A stretch of 42,746 nucleotides of DNA from Bacteroidaceae bacterium (GCA_024398515.1 JAKSIZ010000019.1:1-42746), one strand, 5' to 3'. Shown: positions 32,785 through 41,286, numbered from the stretch's first letter. The notes: a model not told the origin generated them from the letters alone. Numbers and translations: made by a program.

Positions 32785-33375
32785 ATGAAAGTAAAAGCAA
32801 TTATCAGCGCAGCGTTGCTTATGGTATGCACTATGGCAAGCGCACAGACAGAGAAAAAGTATTACATGAACGTGCAGACAGCCCCTGAAGAGGTTCAAAG
32901 CTACGAAGTAAACTCCGACCTCAAAGTCAGTTGGGAACAGACACAAAAGGGCGTTACGCCTTCGGGGTACTATAGCAAGGATGAAGTGGATAAAATGCTT
33001 CGTAGGATTGATGAAGAACTTCAAGCCAATCATTATACCCTCGAAAATCATCAGATATACCTCGAAGATATTTGCCATCTTTTGACAGGTAGTAGGTCTG
33101 CCCTTTATGATCTTGAACAATTAGATTATTCTTTTCCTGATGGAGTGTTGACTTACCTCACAAATATTTGCCTTCTTTTGACAGGTAACCCCGATCTCAA
33201 CAGATTTAATCTCTATCATGAAATCTATTTTCCTGAAGGAGTGTTGAATAACCTTATTCCTCATGCCAAGCCTGAAACTACTCCGTCTATGGATCTGATG
33301 GAAGAAAACAAAGTCCTCAAGAATAAGTTAGCCGAATTGGAACGCCGCCTTGAGGCATTAGAGGCAAAGAAATAG
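32785..33375 (+). CDS. Secreted protein, second of the tandem pair, with a replaced middle
   Basis: The 196-aa protein shares about 95 percent of its DNA with the upstream gene over the leader and the first 90 codons, and again over the last 15 codons (LAELERRLEALEAKK). Between these lies an unrelated section of about 90 residues. It is built from two 33-residue repeats, with the pattern ICxLLTG, then FPxGVLxxL (DICHLLTG ... FPDGVLTYL and NICLLLTG ... FPEGVLNNL). The repeated leader cacaactataaacacaaaag lies just upstream of both genes. The pair looks like a recent duplication followed by exchange of the central cassette. A strong hairpin follows the stop. Confidence 0.75.
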   Translation: MKVKAIISAALLMVCTMASAQTEKKYYMNVQTAPEEVQSYEVNSDLKVSWEQTQKGVTPSGYYSKDEVDKMLRRIDEELQANHYTLENHQIYLEDICHLLTGSRSALYDLEQLDYSFPDGVLTYLTNICLLLTGNPDLNRFNLYHEIYFPEGVLNNLIPHAKPETTPSMDLMEENKVLKNKLAELERRLEALEAKK

Positions 33376-33394
33376 GACCAATTATTTATGACCA

Positions 33395-33432
33395 CAGCGG
33401 ATGCACCCCACAAAGATGCATCCGCTGTTTGC
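33395..33432 (+). terminator. Hairpin after the paralog pair
   Basis: cagcggatgca (33395-33405) pairs perfectly with tgcatccgctg (33417-33427) around an 11-nt loop, followed by ttt. It lies 20 nt after the stop of the second paralog, so it probably ends transcription or protects the mRNA end. The T-run is short. Confidence 0.6.
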
Positions 33433-33573
33433 ATTCCCCCAGCACAGGTGAACCACGCTTTTTGCAAAAAAATACTGGACACCAATAATTATTTATCGTG
33501 ATAGTGTCCTTCAATTTTCGTCGTTTTTGCCGAAATATAGATATCAATATTGTGACCGTTTTACTTATATAAC

Positions 33574-33600
33574 GAAAAAGGAGGTAAATCAATTACCCCC
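33574..33600 (-). terminator. Probable terminator of the AbiE operon
   Basis: On the minus strand GGGGGTAA pairs with TTACCTCC (one mismatch) around a 5-nt loop, followed by five T. It lies about 22 nt downstream of the toxin stop codon. Confidence 0.5.
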
Positions 33601-33621
33601 TAATAGATATTTTTTTCGATT

Positions 33622-34635
33622 TCATTCAATTATTACGTCCCTGAACTGTTCTTGAAGTTCCAACATGCCGGCAACTAACTCATCGAACGTTGGCCTCTTG
33701 CCATATATCATTGATTCTTTCATCGCTTCATAGTCATTTCTCCATACATCAATGATGTCTTCGCGAGGAACTAACAGCATACGGTGGCGTACTTCTGGCG
33801 TGTAATCCATGTCACGGACAGATGTGTAAATTTCGCGATGATGACGAATGGACTCCCATAGCTGATTATCATTTATGGCAAATTTGGCAAAGTCTTTGTT
33901 CATCATTACATACAAATCATAAAGATGGCGGCTCTTGCGTTCTGCTTTCATTCCATGTCCTGGTACAGAGAATATTTCGTGTAGCAAGAATGCTTTTTCG
34001 AGAAATGTCTTTGCAGGAACCGCTGTATGAACTGCGGCTTTAGTAAGCGGCTCAAACGGAAGGTGCTCTGCAAGTATGCTCTTCACTTCGATCGCATCTG
34101 TGGGTTCAAGCAGTGAACGAGCGCTTACTTCCAGCACAATGTCTGGTCTAAGATAGTTGAGAGTTTCTGAAAAAACAGATTGGTAGCGGAAATACACCTG
34201 TCGTGGTTCTGGATAGGTGTTGTCGCCTTCGCCGTTTGGTTGTGCTTCTAAGGTAATGAATGGTTGAAGCCCCACATCGGCAATTCTTTCTCTTATCATT
34301 GGAGTCAGCTGCTCAAGCACAAACAACGAGGATGCCTTTCTCAACTTCTTGATTTGCTTCTTTGTAAGATCACCTTCGTTGGCTCCAAGGAAAACAGGAT
34401 CAACTGCCAGGTCAATGTCCTCAGAGAAGCGTTCGATAAGCTTCCAACCCTTGCTTAGACTTGTTCCTCCTTTGAATACAAGATGCTCAGCTATTGGGAG
34501 TGAGAATACCGTCTGCAAAACAGCTGTCACCCAGAAGTCCTTCTCTACAACTTGGGCTGGCAGATTTACTTTGTGCGATATTGACTCGTAAACGTTCTTT
34601 CGTTGAGAGTCGGTAAGTGTAAGAAATTTACGCAT
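33622..34635 (-). CDS. abiEii: AbiEii/AbiGii family nucleotidyltransferase toxin
   Basis: The 337-aa protein has the AbiEii nucleotidyltransferase core: FKGGTSLSKGW (residues 54-64) with the Gly-Gly-Thr-Ser motif, and RFSEDIDLAVDP with Asp73 and Asp75 as metal ligands. The VVEKDFWVTAVLQ segment before it is also typical. AbiEii enzymes are toxins of type IV toxin-antitoxin systems. Relatives transfer nucleotides to tRNA or other targets and can block phage growth by abortive infection. The gene overlaps the antitoxin gene by 8 nt on the minus strand, the usual order with the antitoxin first. Length and catalytic residues look intact, so it is probably functional. Confidence 0.9.
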   Translation of the reverse strand: MRKFLTLTDSQRKNVYESISHKVNLPAQVVEKDFWVTAVLQTVFSLPIAEHLVFKGGTSLSKGWKLIERFSEDIDLAVDPVFLGANEGDLTKKQIKKLRKASSLFVLEQLTPMIRERIADVGLQPFITLEAQPNGEGDNTYPEPRQVYFRYQSVFSETLNYLRPDIVLEVSARSLLEPTDAIEVKSILAEHLPFEPLTKAAVHTAVPAKTFLEKAFLLHEIFSVPGHGMKAERKSRHLYDLYVMMNKDFAKFAINDNQLWESIRHHREIYTSVRDMDYTPEVRHRMLLVPREDIIDVWRNDYEAMKESMIYGKRPTFDELVAGMLELQEQFRDVIIE

Positions 34636-35236
34636 CGTATAAACTTATTATCAATTCTCTGACTTTTGAAGTCATCAGCTTCAAATCGGCAACCTGAAGG
34701 CGTGGACTTGCTTTTAGTTTATTCTTGATTATCTCTATCTGCTCTGTACTTAAGTTTTCTACTTTCCAATCCTTGAGCGCAGTTGTAAGAAGCAGCGCAA
34801 GTTGGTTGCGCATAGCAAAGTACCTTGGCGAAGAATGTTTGAATTTTATAGCTTTACCATTACCCAAGTTTATAGTACGAGAAATGCCATTTGTGAGATA
34901 TACAACATTCATAGGAACTTGCTGCGTTAGCCCCAACTGATATTGGGCATAAAGTCCCGATGGAATAATCTTTGCCCCATCTCGCTTTGCCATCGCCTCT
35001 GCTATATCTTCCATCGATGGTGGAATAGAACCAAGCCCATATACCTTTTCTATTTTAGGATAACAGTAGATTCCACGTGCAGCCCTCAATACCAGTCCTT
35101 TGTCCGTAAGTCGTTCCAATGCTTTGTTGATAGCATTGCGATTACCATACGACACAAAGTCAGGAATGAAGAATACCGAACCTCTTCCGCATTTCTTCAT
35201 CTTGTTAAGTATCTTATCTTCAATAGCCTCTGTCAT
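34628..35236 (-). CDS. abiEi: AbiEi-type antitoxin (DUF6088)
   Basis: The 202-aa protein begins with a winged-helix region (GRGSVFFIPDFVSYGNRNAI, then ALERLTDKGLVLRAARGIY), as in AbiEi antitoxins, which bind their own operator. Residues 75-200 form the DUF6088 C-terminal domain. This includes the conserved PSGLYAQYQLGLTQQVP and VYLTNG segments thought to counter the toxin. In type IV systems the antitoxin does not bind the toxin directly and also represses the operon. The overlap with the toxin gene suggests coupled translation. The pair forms a small defence unit between the tandem surface paralogs and the sugar cluster. Confidence 0.85.
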   Translation of the reverse strand: MTEAIEDKILNKMKKCGRGSVFFIPDFVSYGNRNAINKALERLTDKGLVLRAARGIYCYPKIEKVYGLGSIPPSMEDIAEAMAKRDGAKIIPSGLYAQYQLGLTQQVPMNVVYLTNGISRTINLGNGKAIKFKHSSPRYFAMRNQLALLLTTALKDWKVENLSTEQIEIIKNKLKASPRLQVADLKLMTSKVRELIISLYDA

Positions 35237-35282
35237 GTATGCTTTAATATTCTGTCGCGAATTAGTGCATTATTTACGACTG

Positions 35283-35313
35283 CAAAGTTAATAATAATAT
35301 TTCAAAAAACAAT
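35283..35313 (-). promoter_or_regulatory. Promoter of the AbiE operon
   Basis: On the minus strand ATTG (35313-35310), a 19-nt spacer and TAACTTTG (35290-35283) match the consensus. The antitoxin start lies 46 nt downstream, leaving room for autorepression. Confidence 0.6.
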
Positions 35314-35375
35314 CAATTGGCACAAACAAAATATGATTTACGGACAAATTTGCACCTTCGGGATTGGACTTTTCG

Positions 35376-35427
35376 AAAAAAAAAGCGTGGCACATGCTCA
35401 ATCTGAGCAATGTGCCACGCTTTTTTT
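35376..35427 (-). terminator. Strong intrinsic terminator of the sugar cluster
   Basis: gcgtggcacat and atgtgccacgc pair perfectly, with an inner gctca/tgagc stem and one bulged base. The hairpin is flanked by long A- and T-runs on both sides, so it can act in both directions. It lies 35 nt after the stop of the binding lipoprotein gene. Confidence 0.85.
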
Positions 35428-35461
35428 ATAGGAGTCAACTCCTGAATAGAAAAGATAATCT

Positions 35462-36436
35462 TTACTTTCTTCTGTCGTACTTATAATAATCGAAGAATGG
35501 CTGCACCTCGTCTGCATTAACATTCTCTGAAGTGATGTAGATTGTAGGGATGTAGATGTTCTTTTCGCTTACAGAACCGAAGATTGCATTTACTGCCTGA
35601 CGACCCATCTCGAAAGTATTCTGTGCCATTACGCCTTTGATTGAGGATTCCGGGTTCTTCAGGTCGGCAAGGAACTGTTCATATACGTCGAAAGTATAGA
35701 CATTCACATCTTTGAACGCTGACTTCACGGAATTGCAAAGATTACCATTGAAGAAGACTATATCCTTTGCGCTTGGATGCTTTGCCAACTCTGCTGTGAA
35801 ATTTGCAGGTGTGTCAAGGTCAACTGTTTCCCACAATGGCAGTTCCTGACCCATTACCTCACAGAAACCGCTGTAACGATCAACTGTTGGAGTGCTTATT
35901 GCTACTCTTGCAGTGAGGATGGTAGAAGGGTCATTGGCTCCGCATTTCTGTGCCAACAGGCGACCTGCCGCCTTGTTGTCTGTGCCGACGTATGCCTTGT
36001 AGATGCCTTTCAACGGACTCGTTGCCTCATCCACTGGCGAGTCAATGATGATGATTGGAATGCTGCGACCAGCAACTTCGGCAAGTTTGCTTTCGACGCG
36101 ATGGTCAGTTGCCGTGAAGACAGGGGCTGCGATTATACCTTTAATATTATAACCTTCACTCAGGTTCTTGATGAGTGAAACGGCAGCAAGCTGACCACCT
36201 GCGTCGCTATCATCATCGATGAAAGAGATGATAGGCTCAACACCGAGGCGCTTACATTCTGTGGTTACCGTAGTTGCAATCTGGTTCCAATAATCGATGT
36301 TTCCATTCTTGAAGATTGCCACAACGGCATCCTTCTTTGTTTGTTGAGTAGTTTCTTCATCGTCTCCGCATGATACAAATGCGAAAACAGTTACGGCCAA
36401 AGCCATAAGTACGGATAATAATTTGATTCGTTTCAT
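35462..36436 (-). CDS. Periplasmic sugar-binding lipoprotein (LacI-like/ribose-binding fold)
   Basis: The 324-aa protein has a lipoprotein signal ending in FVSC (Cys23) and the type I periplasmic binding fold. Landmarks are VVAIFKNGNIDYWNQIATTV, GIIAAPVFTA, IPIIIIDSPV, YVGTDNKAAGRLLAQ and GVMAQNTFEMGRQAV. Proteins of this class bind sugars for ABC uptake or sensing. No permease or ATPase gene is next to it here. It ends the minus-strand sugar cluster, 60 nt after the isomerase gene. Being lipid-anchored without a transporter, it may serve as a ligand-capturing or sensory protein. The ligand is unknown. Confidence 0.85.
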   Translation of the reverse strand: MKRIKLLSVLMALAVTVFAFVSCGDDEETTQQTKKDAVVAIFKNGNIDYWNQIATTVTTECKRLGVEPIISFIDDDSDAGGQLAAVSLIKNLSEGYNIKGIIAAPVFTATDHRVESKLAEVAGRSIPIIIIDSPVDEATSPLKGIYKAYVGTDNKAAGRLLAQKCGANDPSTILTARVAISTPTVDRYSGFCEVMGQELPLWETVDLDTPANFTAELAKHPSAKDIVFFNGNLCNSVKSAFKDVNVYTFDVYEQFLADLKNPESSIKGVMAQNTFEMGRQAVNAIFGSVSEKNIYIPTIYITSENVNADEVQPFFDYYKYDRRK

Positions 36437-36496
36437 GTTTTTTTGTTAATATCTATAATGTTTAATATTGAATTAATGTCAATTACTTGTGGGGCT

Positions 36497-37927
36497 TTAT
36501 TCATGAACATAAAGATCCCAGCCGAGGTATGAGTCGATAGCTTCGGCGAGGATTTCTGCAACCTTACCACGACAAGCGGCAACATGATGCTCGAAACCAT
36601 TCTTGCAGATATACTTCATGAGCATCTGGAGATTATCAACTTCAGTCACAGCAATACATCCATCCATTCCGTATGGGTCGTTTGTCACCTTGCCTTCGCC
36701 AACGTATGCCTTTATGCAACCGAGAGTATCATCGGTAGAGATACGGAAATAAGTGAAGTCGCCTTCAGAGACCTTTGCACTGACAGCACCGAAAGTGCGT
36801 ACCTTGCCAAGTGTACGACCGAGAACTCCAAGCGGAGCAAGTTTCAGGTCCTTATTGCCAACAAACTGACTTGGGAAGTTGCCACAGTGAGTGCAGACAC
36901 ACTTGTTGCGGTCTTCAGCAAAGTTGTTGTTCCAGTCCATGATGGCCGACGCTTCCTTTGAAGCAAGAGTAAGTGCCAACATTGATACAGCACCTGCAAT
37001 GTCAGTTTCACATGCACAAGGTATAAGCTTGTCGCCAAGCATAGACATCGTGACGCAAGCCGCACAACCATAGTTCTGCTCAAGCGAATCCCAACACTGG
37101 ATAGCGAGAGCATCGCATTGGTTAGCCACCTGCCAACGCTCAACAGCAAGTGCAAACTTAGCAATAAGAGGAACTTTTTCCTCATAGTTAGTTGGCACTG
37201 TTGCGTATGCCTTTATGGCATCCATCTTTGCGTTGAGGTCTTTGTCGTCGTCAGCAATAGCCTGTGCCGCAAAGAGGATTTCGCTCAAGTCGGCAGGAAC
37301 AACAGTGATGCCTGAAGCCTGAAGCAGTTTCTCGCTTGCACGGCAAGTGTTGAAGCCAAGTGGACGAGTGCCGATTTGTCCGATACGTGCGTGGCGAAGG
37401 CCATTTACTACACGGCAAACACCAGCAAACTTCTTCAAATCCTCTGCCAGCATAGGCGAGTAGATTGAATAAGTGTGGAGTGTAGTGTCAGTGAAAGGAA
37501 TACCGTATTGATAGAGGTTGTTGCAAACACTTATTTTTCCGCAGAATGCATCACGGCGTGAGTCGAGGTCAACCTTATCGTTCTCATCGTCGCAAGCCTG
37601 AACAAGTACAGGCACGTTGAGGTCGGCAACACTGATAGCATTGATGATACCAATCTCGAAACCGAAGTTAGGCAGCGAAACGATGATGCCATCAATCTCG
37701 TCGCGATGCTGGCGGAAGAGTTCTGCACACTTCAAGCCATCCTCACGGGTTTCAATACTGCTGCTGCCTGTTGGAGTTGCATCCTCTGGAAGAATGATAT
37801 AATCAAAACCTTCCTTGTCGAGAGTTGCAAGTAACTGTTTGCGCACGTCGCGCGCAAGTTCTGAATTAAAATATGCTCGTGTGCCGATAATCACACCGAA
37901 GCAAAGTCTTTTCTTTAATTGTTCCAT
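36497..37927 (-). CDS. L-fucose/L-arabinose isomerase family sugar isomerase
   Basis: The 476-aa protein belongs to the fucose/arabinose isomerase superfamily. It has FGVIIGTRAYFNSELA at the start, DGIIVSLPNFGFE, the IQCWDSLEQNYGCAACV segment, ACETDIAGAVSML with metal-binding Glu/Asp, and a C-terminal GFEHHVAACRGK with the expected His. These enzymes interconvert aldoses and ketoses. Given the neighbouring kinase and split transketolase, isomerisation of D-apiose to D-apulose is a fair hypothesis. Fucose or arabinose would be expected to come with an aldolase or epimerase, and none is here. The start at 37927 is chosen over an open frame to 37969, which runs through repeat sequence. Confidence 0.82.
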   Translation of the reverse strand: MEQLKKRLCFGVIIGTRAYFNSELARDVRKQLLATLDKEGFDYIILPEDATPTGSSSIETREDGLKCAELFRQHRDEIDGIIVSLPNFGFEIGIINAISVADLNVPVLVQACDDENDKVDLDSRRDAFCGKISVCNNLYQYGIPFTDTTLHTYSIYSPMLAEDLKKFAGVCRVVNGLRHARIGQIGTRPLGFNTCRASEKLLQASGITVVPADLSEILFAAQAIADDDKDLNAKMDAIKAYATVPTNYEEKVPLIAKFALAVERWQVANQCDALAIQCWDSLEQNYGCAACVTMSMLGDKLIPCACETDIAGAVSMLALTLASKEASAIMDWNNNFAEDRNKCVCTHCGNFPSQFVGNKDLKLAPLGVLGRTLGKVRTFGAVSAKVSEGDFTYFRISTDDTLGCIKAYVGEGKVTNDPYGMDGCIAVTEVDNLQMLMKYICKNGFEHHVAACRGKVAEILAEAIDSYLGWDLYVHE

Positions 37928-37941
37928 AATAAAAATTAATT

Positions 37942-38030
37942 TGGTTGTAGGTTTTTGGTTGTAGGTCATCGGTTGATATGTTTATTTTTTATATAAACCA
38001 ACAACCCATAACCTTTAACCTAAAACCATA
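37942..38030. repeat. Inverted AACC/GGTT repeat between isomerase and kinase genes
   Basis: ggttgtagg is repeated at the left (37943 and 37957), and complementary AACC-rich text (aaccaacaaccc, taacctaaaacc) lies to the right. The two sides could form an imperfect stem in the mRNA between these co-oriented genes. Related text occurs at 30129. Confidence 0.45.
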
Positions 38031-38044
38031 AAGTTTTATAGTAT

Positions 38045-39517
38045 TTATTTTATCAATTGTCCTACTGCCTTTGTCCAACCGAAATAGTTCTCGGCTGTCT
38101 GTTTATAGTTTTCTTCTTTTGGCAAAATGCCTGCTTCACCTTTCCATATTGATGCGGCTTCATCAAACGATTGCCATTGCTTGCGTGCAAAACCATTCAT
38201 GATGAAAGCACCGAATGCAGATGCGTCTTCCACTTCACTGCGCACGATTGGAACCTGAAGGAGGTCTGCCTGAAGTTGCATGAGAAACATGTTCCTTGTA
38301 GGACCACCATCAACACGGATTTCTTTAAGCGAGATCCCTGCCGTGTCGGTCATTGTCTTAATAAGATCAGCTACTTGGAAACCAATGCTCTCAACCGCTG
38401 CACGAATAATATGATTCTTTGTCGAAGAAAGAGTCAAGCCAACGATTGCGCCCTTTGCATCCGATTTCCACCATGGAGCACCGAGTCCGGCAAAAGCAGG
38501 AATCATATAAACCCCACCGTTGTTTTCGACAGATGTTGCTACGGCTTCACATTCACTTGAGTCGCCAATCATCTGCAACTGATCTTTTACCCATTTTATT
38601 GTTGCGCCCGTACAGTGTATGTTTCCTTCAAACGCATAGAAAACTTTTCCGAGTGCTGCAAAGCCAACGCTCGTTACAAGTCCAGAAGGTGCAGGCGAGA
38701 ACTTTTCGCCTATATTCACCATTACCGATGAACCTGTGCCGTATGTTGCCTTGCCCAATCCTTCAGTGAAACACATCTGCCCAGTCAATGCACCATGACT
38801 GTCACCGAGAACGCCAGCAATCTGAATTGGTTTGTCGAACAAACCTTCAACCGTTGTTTCGCCATAAATGGCATCACAAGGTAAAGGCTTTGCCATCATA
38901 GTTCGAGGAATTGTAAGCATTTCAAGCAAATCATCGTCCCAGTCAAGCGTATGGATGTTGAACAGCATTGTACGCGAAGCATTGGTGTAATCGGTAGCAT
39001 GAACTTGTCCTTCGGTCAGTTTCCATATAAGCCAAGAATCGATTGTACCCATCAGTAGGTTACCATCCTCTGCATCCTTGCGTGCACCAGGGACATTATC
39101 AAGTATCCATTTCGCACCACTACCAGCAAAATAAGGGTCTATTAGGAGTCCGCTCTTCTCTTGAACCATTTGCGAATAGCCATTCATTTTAAGCGACTCG
39201 CATATTTCAGCACCACGCATACATTGCCAAACAACGGCATTTGCTACTGGCTTACCTGTGCGCTTATCCCAAACAACGACCGTTTCGCGTTGGTTTGTTA
39301 TGGCAAGACTATACTCGTCAGTCTTTGCATCACCGACAAGTTCACCAATAACAGCAACAGTATTGCGATATATTTCCTCTGCATCATGCTCTACCCAACC
39401 ACTCTTAGGGTAGTATTGCTGATGTTCCTTGCTTGCACGCCCGAGCAGTTTGCCTTCTTCATTGAAGAGCAATGCCTTCGTTGCCGACGTGCTTTGATCT
39501 ATTGCGATAACCTTCAT
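38045..39517 (-). CDS. FGGY family sugar kinase (glycerol-kinase-like)
   Basis: The 490-aa kinase has IDQSTSATKALLFNEEG at the N-terminus, TNQRETVVVWDKRTGKP, the GYGTGSS-like TYGTGSSVMVN, GLGAPWWKSDAKG, the FGGY segment VGLTLSSTKNHIIRAAVES and the ATP-site RVDGGPTRNMFLMQ. It phosphorylates a polyol or ketose. Automatic annotation would say glycerol kinase, but no glycerol genes are near. It overlaps the transketolase C-half gene by 4 nt (ATGA). This operon with split transketolase and an aldose isomerase is the gene set of the apulose-4-phosphate route, where the FGGY enzyme is apulose kinase. That assignment is inference. Confidence 0.88.
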   Translation of the reverse strand: MKVIAIDQSTSATKALLFNEEGKLLGRASKEHQQYYPKSGWVEHDAEEIYRNTVAVIGELVGDAKTDEYSLAITNQRETVVVWDKRTGKPVANAVVWQCMRGAEICESLKMNGYSQMVQEKSGLLIDPYFAGSGAKWILDNVPGARKDAEDGNLLMGTIDSWLIWKLTEGQVHATDYTNASRTMLFNIHTLDWDDDLLEMLTIPRTMMAKPLPCDAIYGETTVEGLFDKPIQIAGVLGDSHGALTGQMCFTEGLGKATYGTGSSVMVNIGEKFSPAPSGLVTSVGFAALGKVFYAFEGNIHCTGATIKWVKDQLQMIGDSSECEAVATSVENNGGVYMIPAFAGLGAPWWKSDAKGAIVGLTLSSTKNHIIRAAVESIGFQVADLIKTMTDTAGISLKEIRVDGGPTRNMFLMQLQADLLQVPIVRSEVEDASAFGAFIMNGFARKQWQSFDEAASIWKGEAGILPKEENYKQTAENYFGWTKAVGQLIK

Positions 39518-40443
39518 TTCACAAACTCTAATGCAGTTTTTACTATACCTTCAGCATCAAGTCCGTAGTGATGGAAGATTTCCTTGTTCGTTCCGTGAAC
39601 GGCATTTTCGTCAGGAATACCAAGTATTTTCACTGGAACAGGGTTCTCTGCTATTGTTTCGCATACTATTCCGCCAAGTCCTGCGAATTTTGAATGTTCC
39701 TCGACAGTAATGATGCGCCCAGTCTCAAGTGCAGCTTTCTTTATGGCTTCTGTATCAAACGGCTTAATAGATGAGCAGTCCAGAACCCTTGCCTTGATGC
39801 CCTTCGCTGCCAGTTGCTTGCCTGCTTCGAAAGCATGATAAACAGTTTCGCCAGCAGCAACGATGGTAACATCCGTGCCATCCATCAGCATATTTGCTTT
39901 GCCAAATTCAAAATCGAAATAATCATTATCATATACTTCTGGCACTCCTGCACGTCCAACGCGAACGTATGCTGGTTCATTAAAATTAACTAGTTTCTTT
40001 ACGAGTTTTTCTGTCTGACGTGCATCGCATGGCAAGAAGATGTTCATACCAGGGAAACAGCGCAGCACTGCAATGTCGTGAAGACTATGATGCGTAGCGC
40101 CAAGAGCACCATACGCTACTCCACCTGACACGCCAAGTATTGTGACAGGATTTTTACTATACGCCATATCGACCTTAACCTGCTCCAATGAACGGGCAAC
40201 ATAGAAACAAGCAGGACCGCAGCAGAAAACTTTCTTTCCGCTATGAGCCAAACCTGCCGAAATGCCAACAGCATCCTGCTCTGCGATTCCGCACTCAACC
40301 AACTGCTCTGGCAGTTCGTTTGCGAAGTCGTTAAGTGTGACCGATCCACGTGCATCGGTTGTTACGGCTATAATATCCTTGTCCTCTTTTGCCAGTTTCA
40401 GAAGTGTATCTGTAAAGGCTTTTCTACATGCTATGTTACTCAT
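39514..40443 (-). CDS. Transketolase C-terminal subunit (split transketolase)
   Basis: The 309-aa protein carries the pyrimidine-binding half of transketolase. VECGIAEQDAVGISAGLA has the catalytic Glu that activates thiamine diphosphate, followed by GATHHSLHDIAVLRCFPG and the C-terminal domain (GRIITVEEHSKFAGLGG). It works with the N-terminal subunit encoded just upstream, with an 8-nt overlap, and overlaps the kinase gene downstream by 4 nt. Split transketolases often serve special sugar pathways rather than the general pentose phosphate cycle. Here the best guess is apulose-4-phosphate plus glyceraldehyde-3-phosphate to xylulose-5-phosphate plus dihydroxyacetone phosphate. Confidence 0.92.
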   Translation of the reverse strand: MSNIACRKAFTDTLLKLAKEDKDIIAVTTDARGSVTLNDFANELPEQLVECGIAEQDAVGISAGLAHSGKKVFCCGPACFYVARSLEQVKVDMAYSKNPVTILGVSGGVAYGALGATHHSLHDIAVLRCFPGMNIFLPCDARQTEKLVKKLVNFNEPAYVRVGRAGVPEVYDNDYFDFEFGKANMLMDGTDVTIVAAGETVYHAFEAGKQLAAKGIKARVLDCSSIKPFDTEAIKKAALETGRIITVEEHSKFAGLGGIVCETIAENPVPVKILGIPDENAVHGTNKEIFHHYGLDAEGIVKTALEFVK

Positions 40444-41263
40444 ATTGCTTAATCCTTTCGTCTATTTCGTTCAACGCCTGTGTGTATTGTTCCTCCGTTG
40501 GTACGCCATGATGCCATTTTGCAACATTCTCCATGTAGCTTACTCCCTTGCCTTTTGTTGTATGTGATATAATAAGGTGTGGCTTGCCATTGGAATAATT
40601 TATAGAACGAAGCTTCTCAACGATGTCTTCCATCTCGTCGCCATTGACCTCAACGACATCCCAACCGAATGCCGTCCAACGTGCATTCATGTCTTCGAGC
40701 GACATAACATCTTCTGTACAACCAGAAATCTGAAGCATATTTCTGTCTATTATTGCCACGAGGTTGTCGAGTTTATAATGTGAACCAGCCATTGCTGCTT
40801 CGTAGATGCTACCTTCTCCCTGTTCGCCATCGCCCATTAGAACGAAAGTCTTATATGGTTTCTTATCCATCTTTGCTGCCATCGCCATGCCTACTCCTAT
40901 AGGTAAGCCGTGGCCAAGTGCACCTGAATTTACCTCGATGCCAGGCACTTCGATGGTTGGGTGACCTGCAAGAGGCGAGAGATATTGCCCAAGAGTGTCA
41001 ACAAGTTTCTTTTCGATAAATCCACGTGCTTCGAGTGTTACGTACAAAGCCTCCACACAATGCCCTTTCGACAATACGAAACGATCGCGAAGTTCCATTT
41101 TGGGATTCTCAGGATTGATGTTCATTATCTCAAAATAAAGTGCCGTCATCATGTTAAGGCACGACAAATCGCCACCCGTATGGCCAGCATTTGCACTGTA
41201 GATAATCTCTATCAGTCGGCGGCGATCCTTTTCTGCTTGAAGTTTAAGTTGGTTGATGTTCAT
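40436..41263 (-). CDS. Transketolase N-terminal subunit (split transketolase)
   Basis: The 275-aa protein holds the diphosphate-binding half: HTGGDLSCLNMMTALYF, GALGHGLPIGVGMAMAAK and the thiamine-diphosphate motif GDGEQGEGSIYEAAM running to DRN. It forms the active enzyme with the C-terminal subunit. It is the first gene of the minus-strand sugar cluster, with a pair of short near-palindromes just upstream (41287-41313) that may be its operator. The start at 41263 fits the family (MNINQLKLQAEKDRR). Confidence 0.92.
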   Translation of the reverse strand: MNINQLKLQAEKDRRRLIEIIYSANAGHTGGDLSCLNMMTALYFEIMNINPENPKMELRDRFVLSKGHCVEALYVTLEARGFIEKKLVDTLGQYLSPLAGHPTIEVPGIEVNSGALGHGLPIGVGMAMAAKMDKKPYKTFVLMGDGEQGEGSIYEAAMAGSHYKLDNLVAIIDRNMLQISGCTEDVMSLEDMNARWTAFGWDVVEVNGDEMEDIVEKLRSINYSNGKPHLIISHTTKGKGVSYMENVAKWHHGVPTEEQYTQALNEIDERIKQYE

Positions 41264-41286
41264 TACTTTTTTGTAGTTGTTTTATA

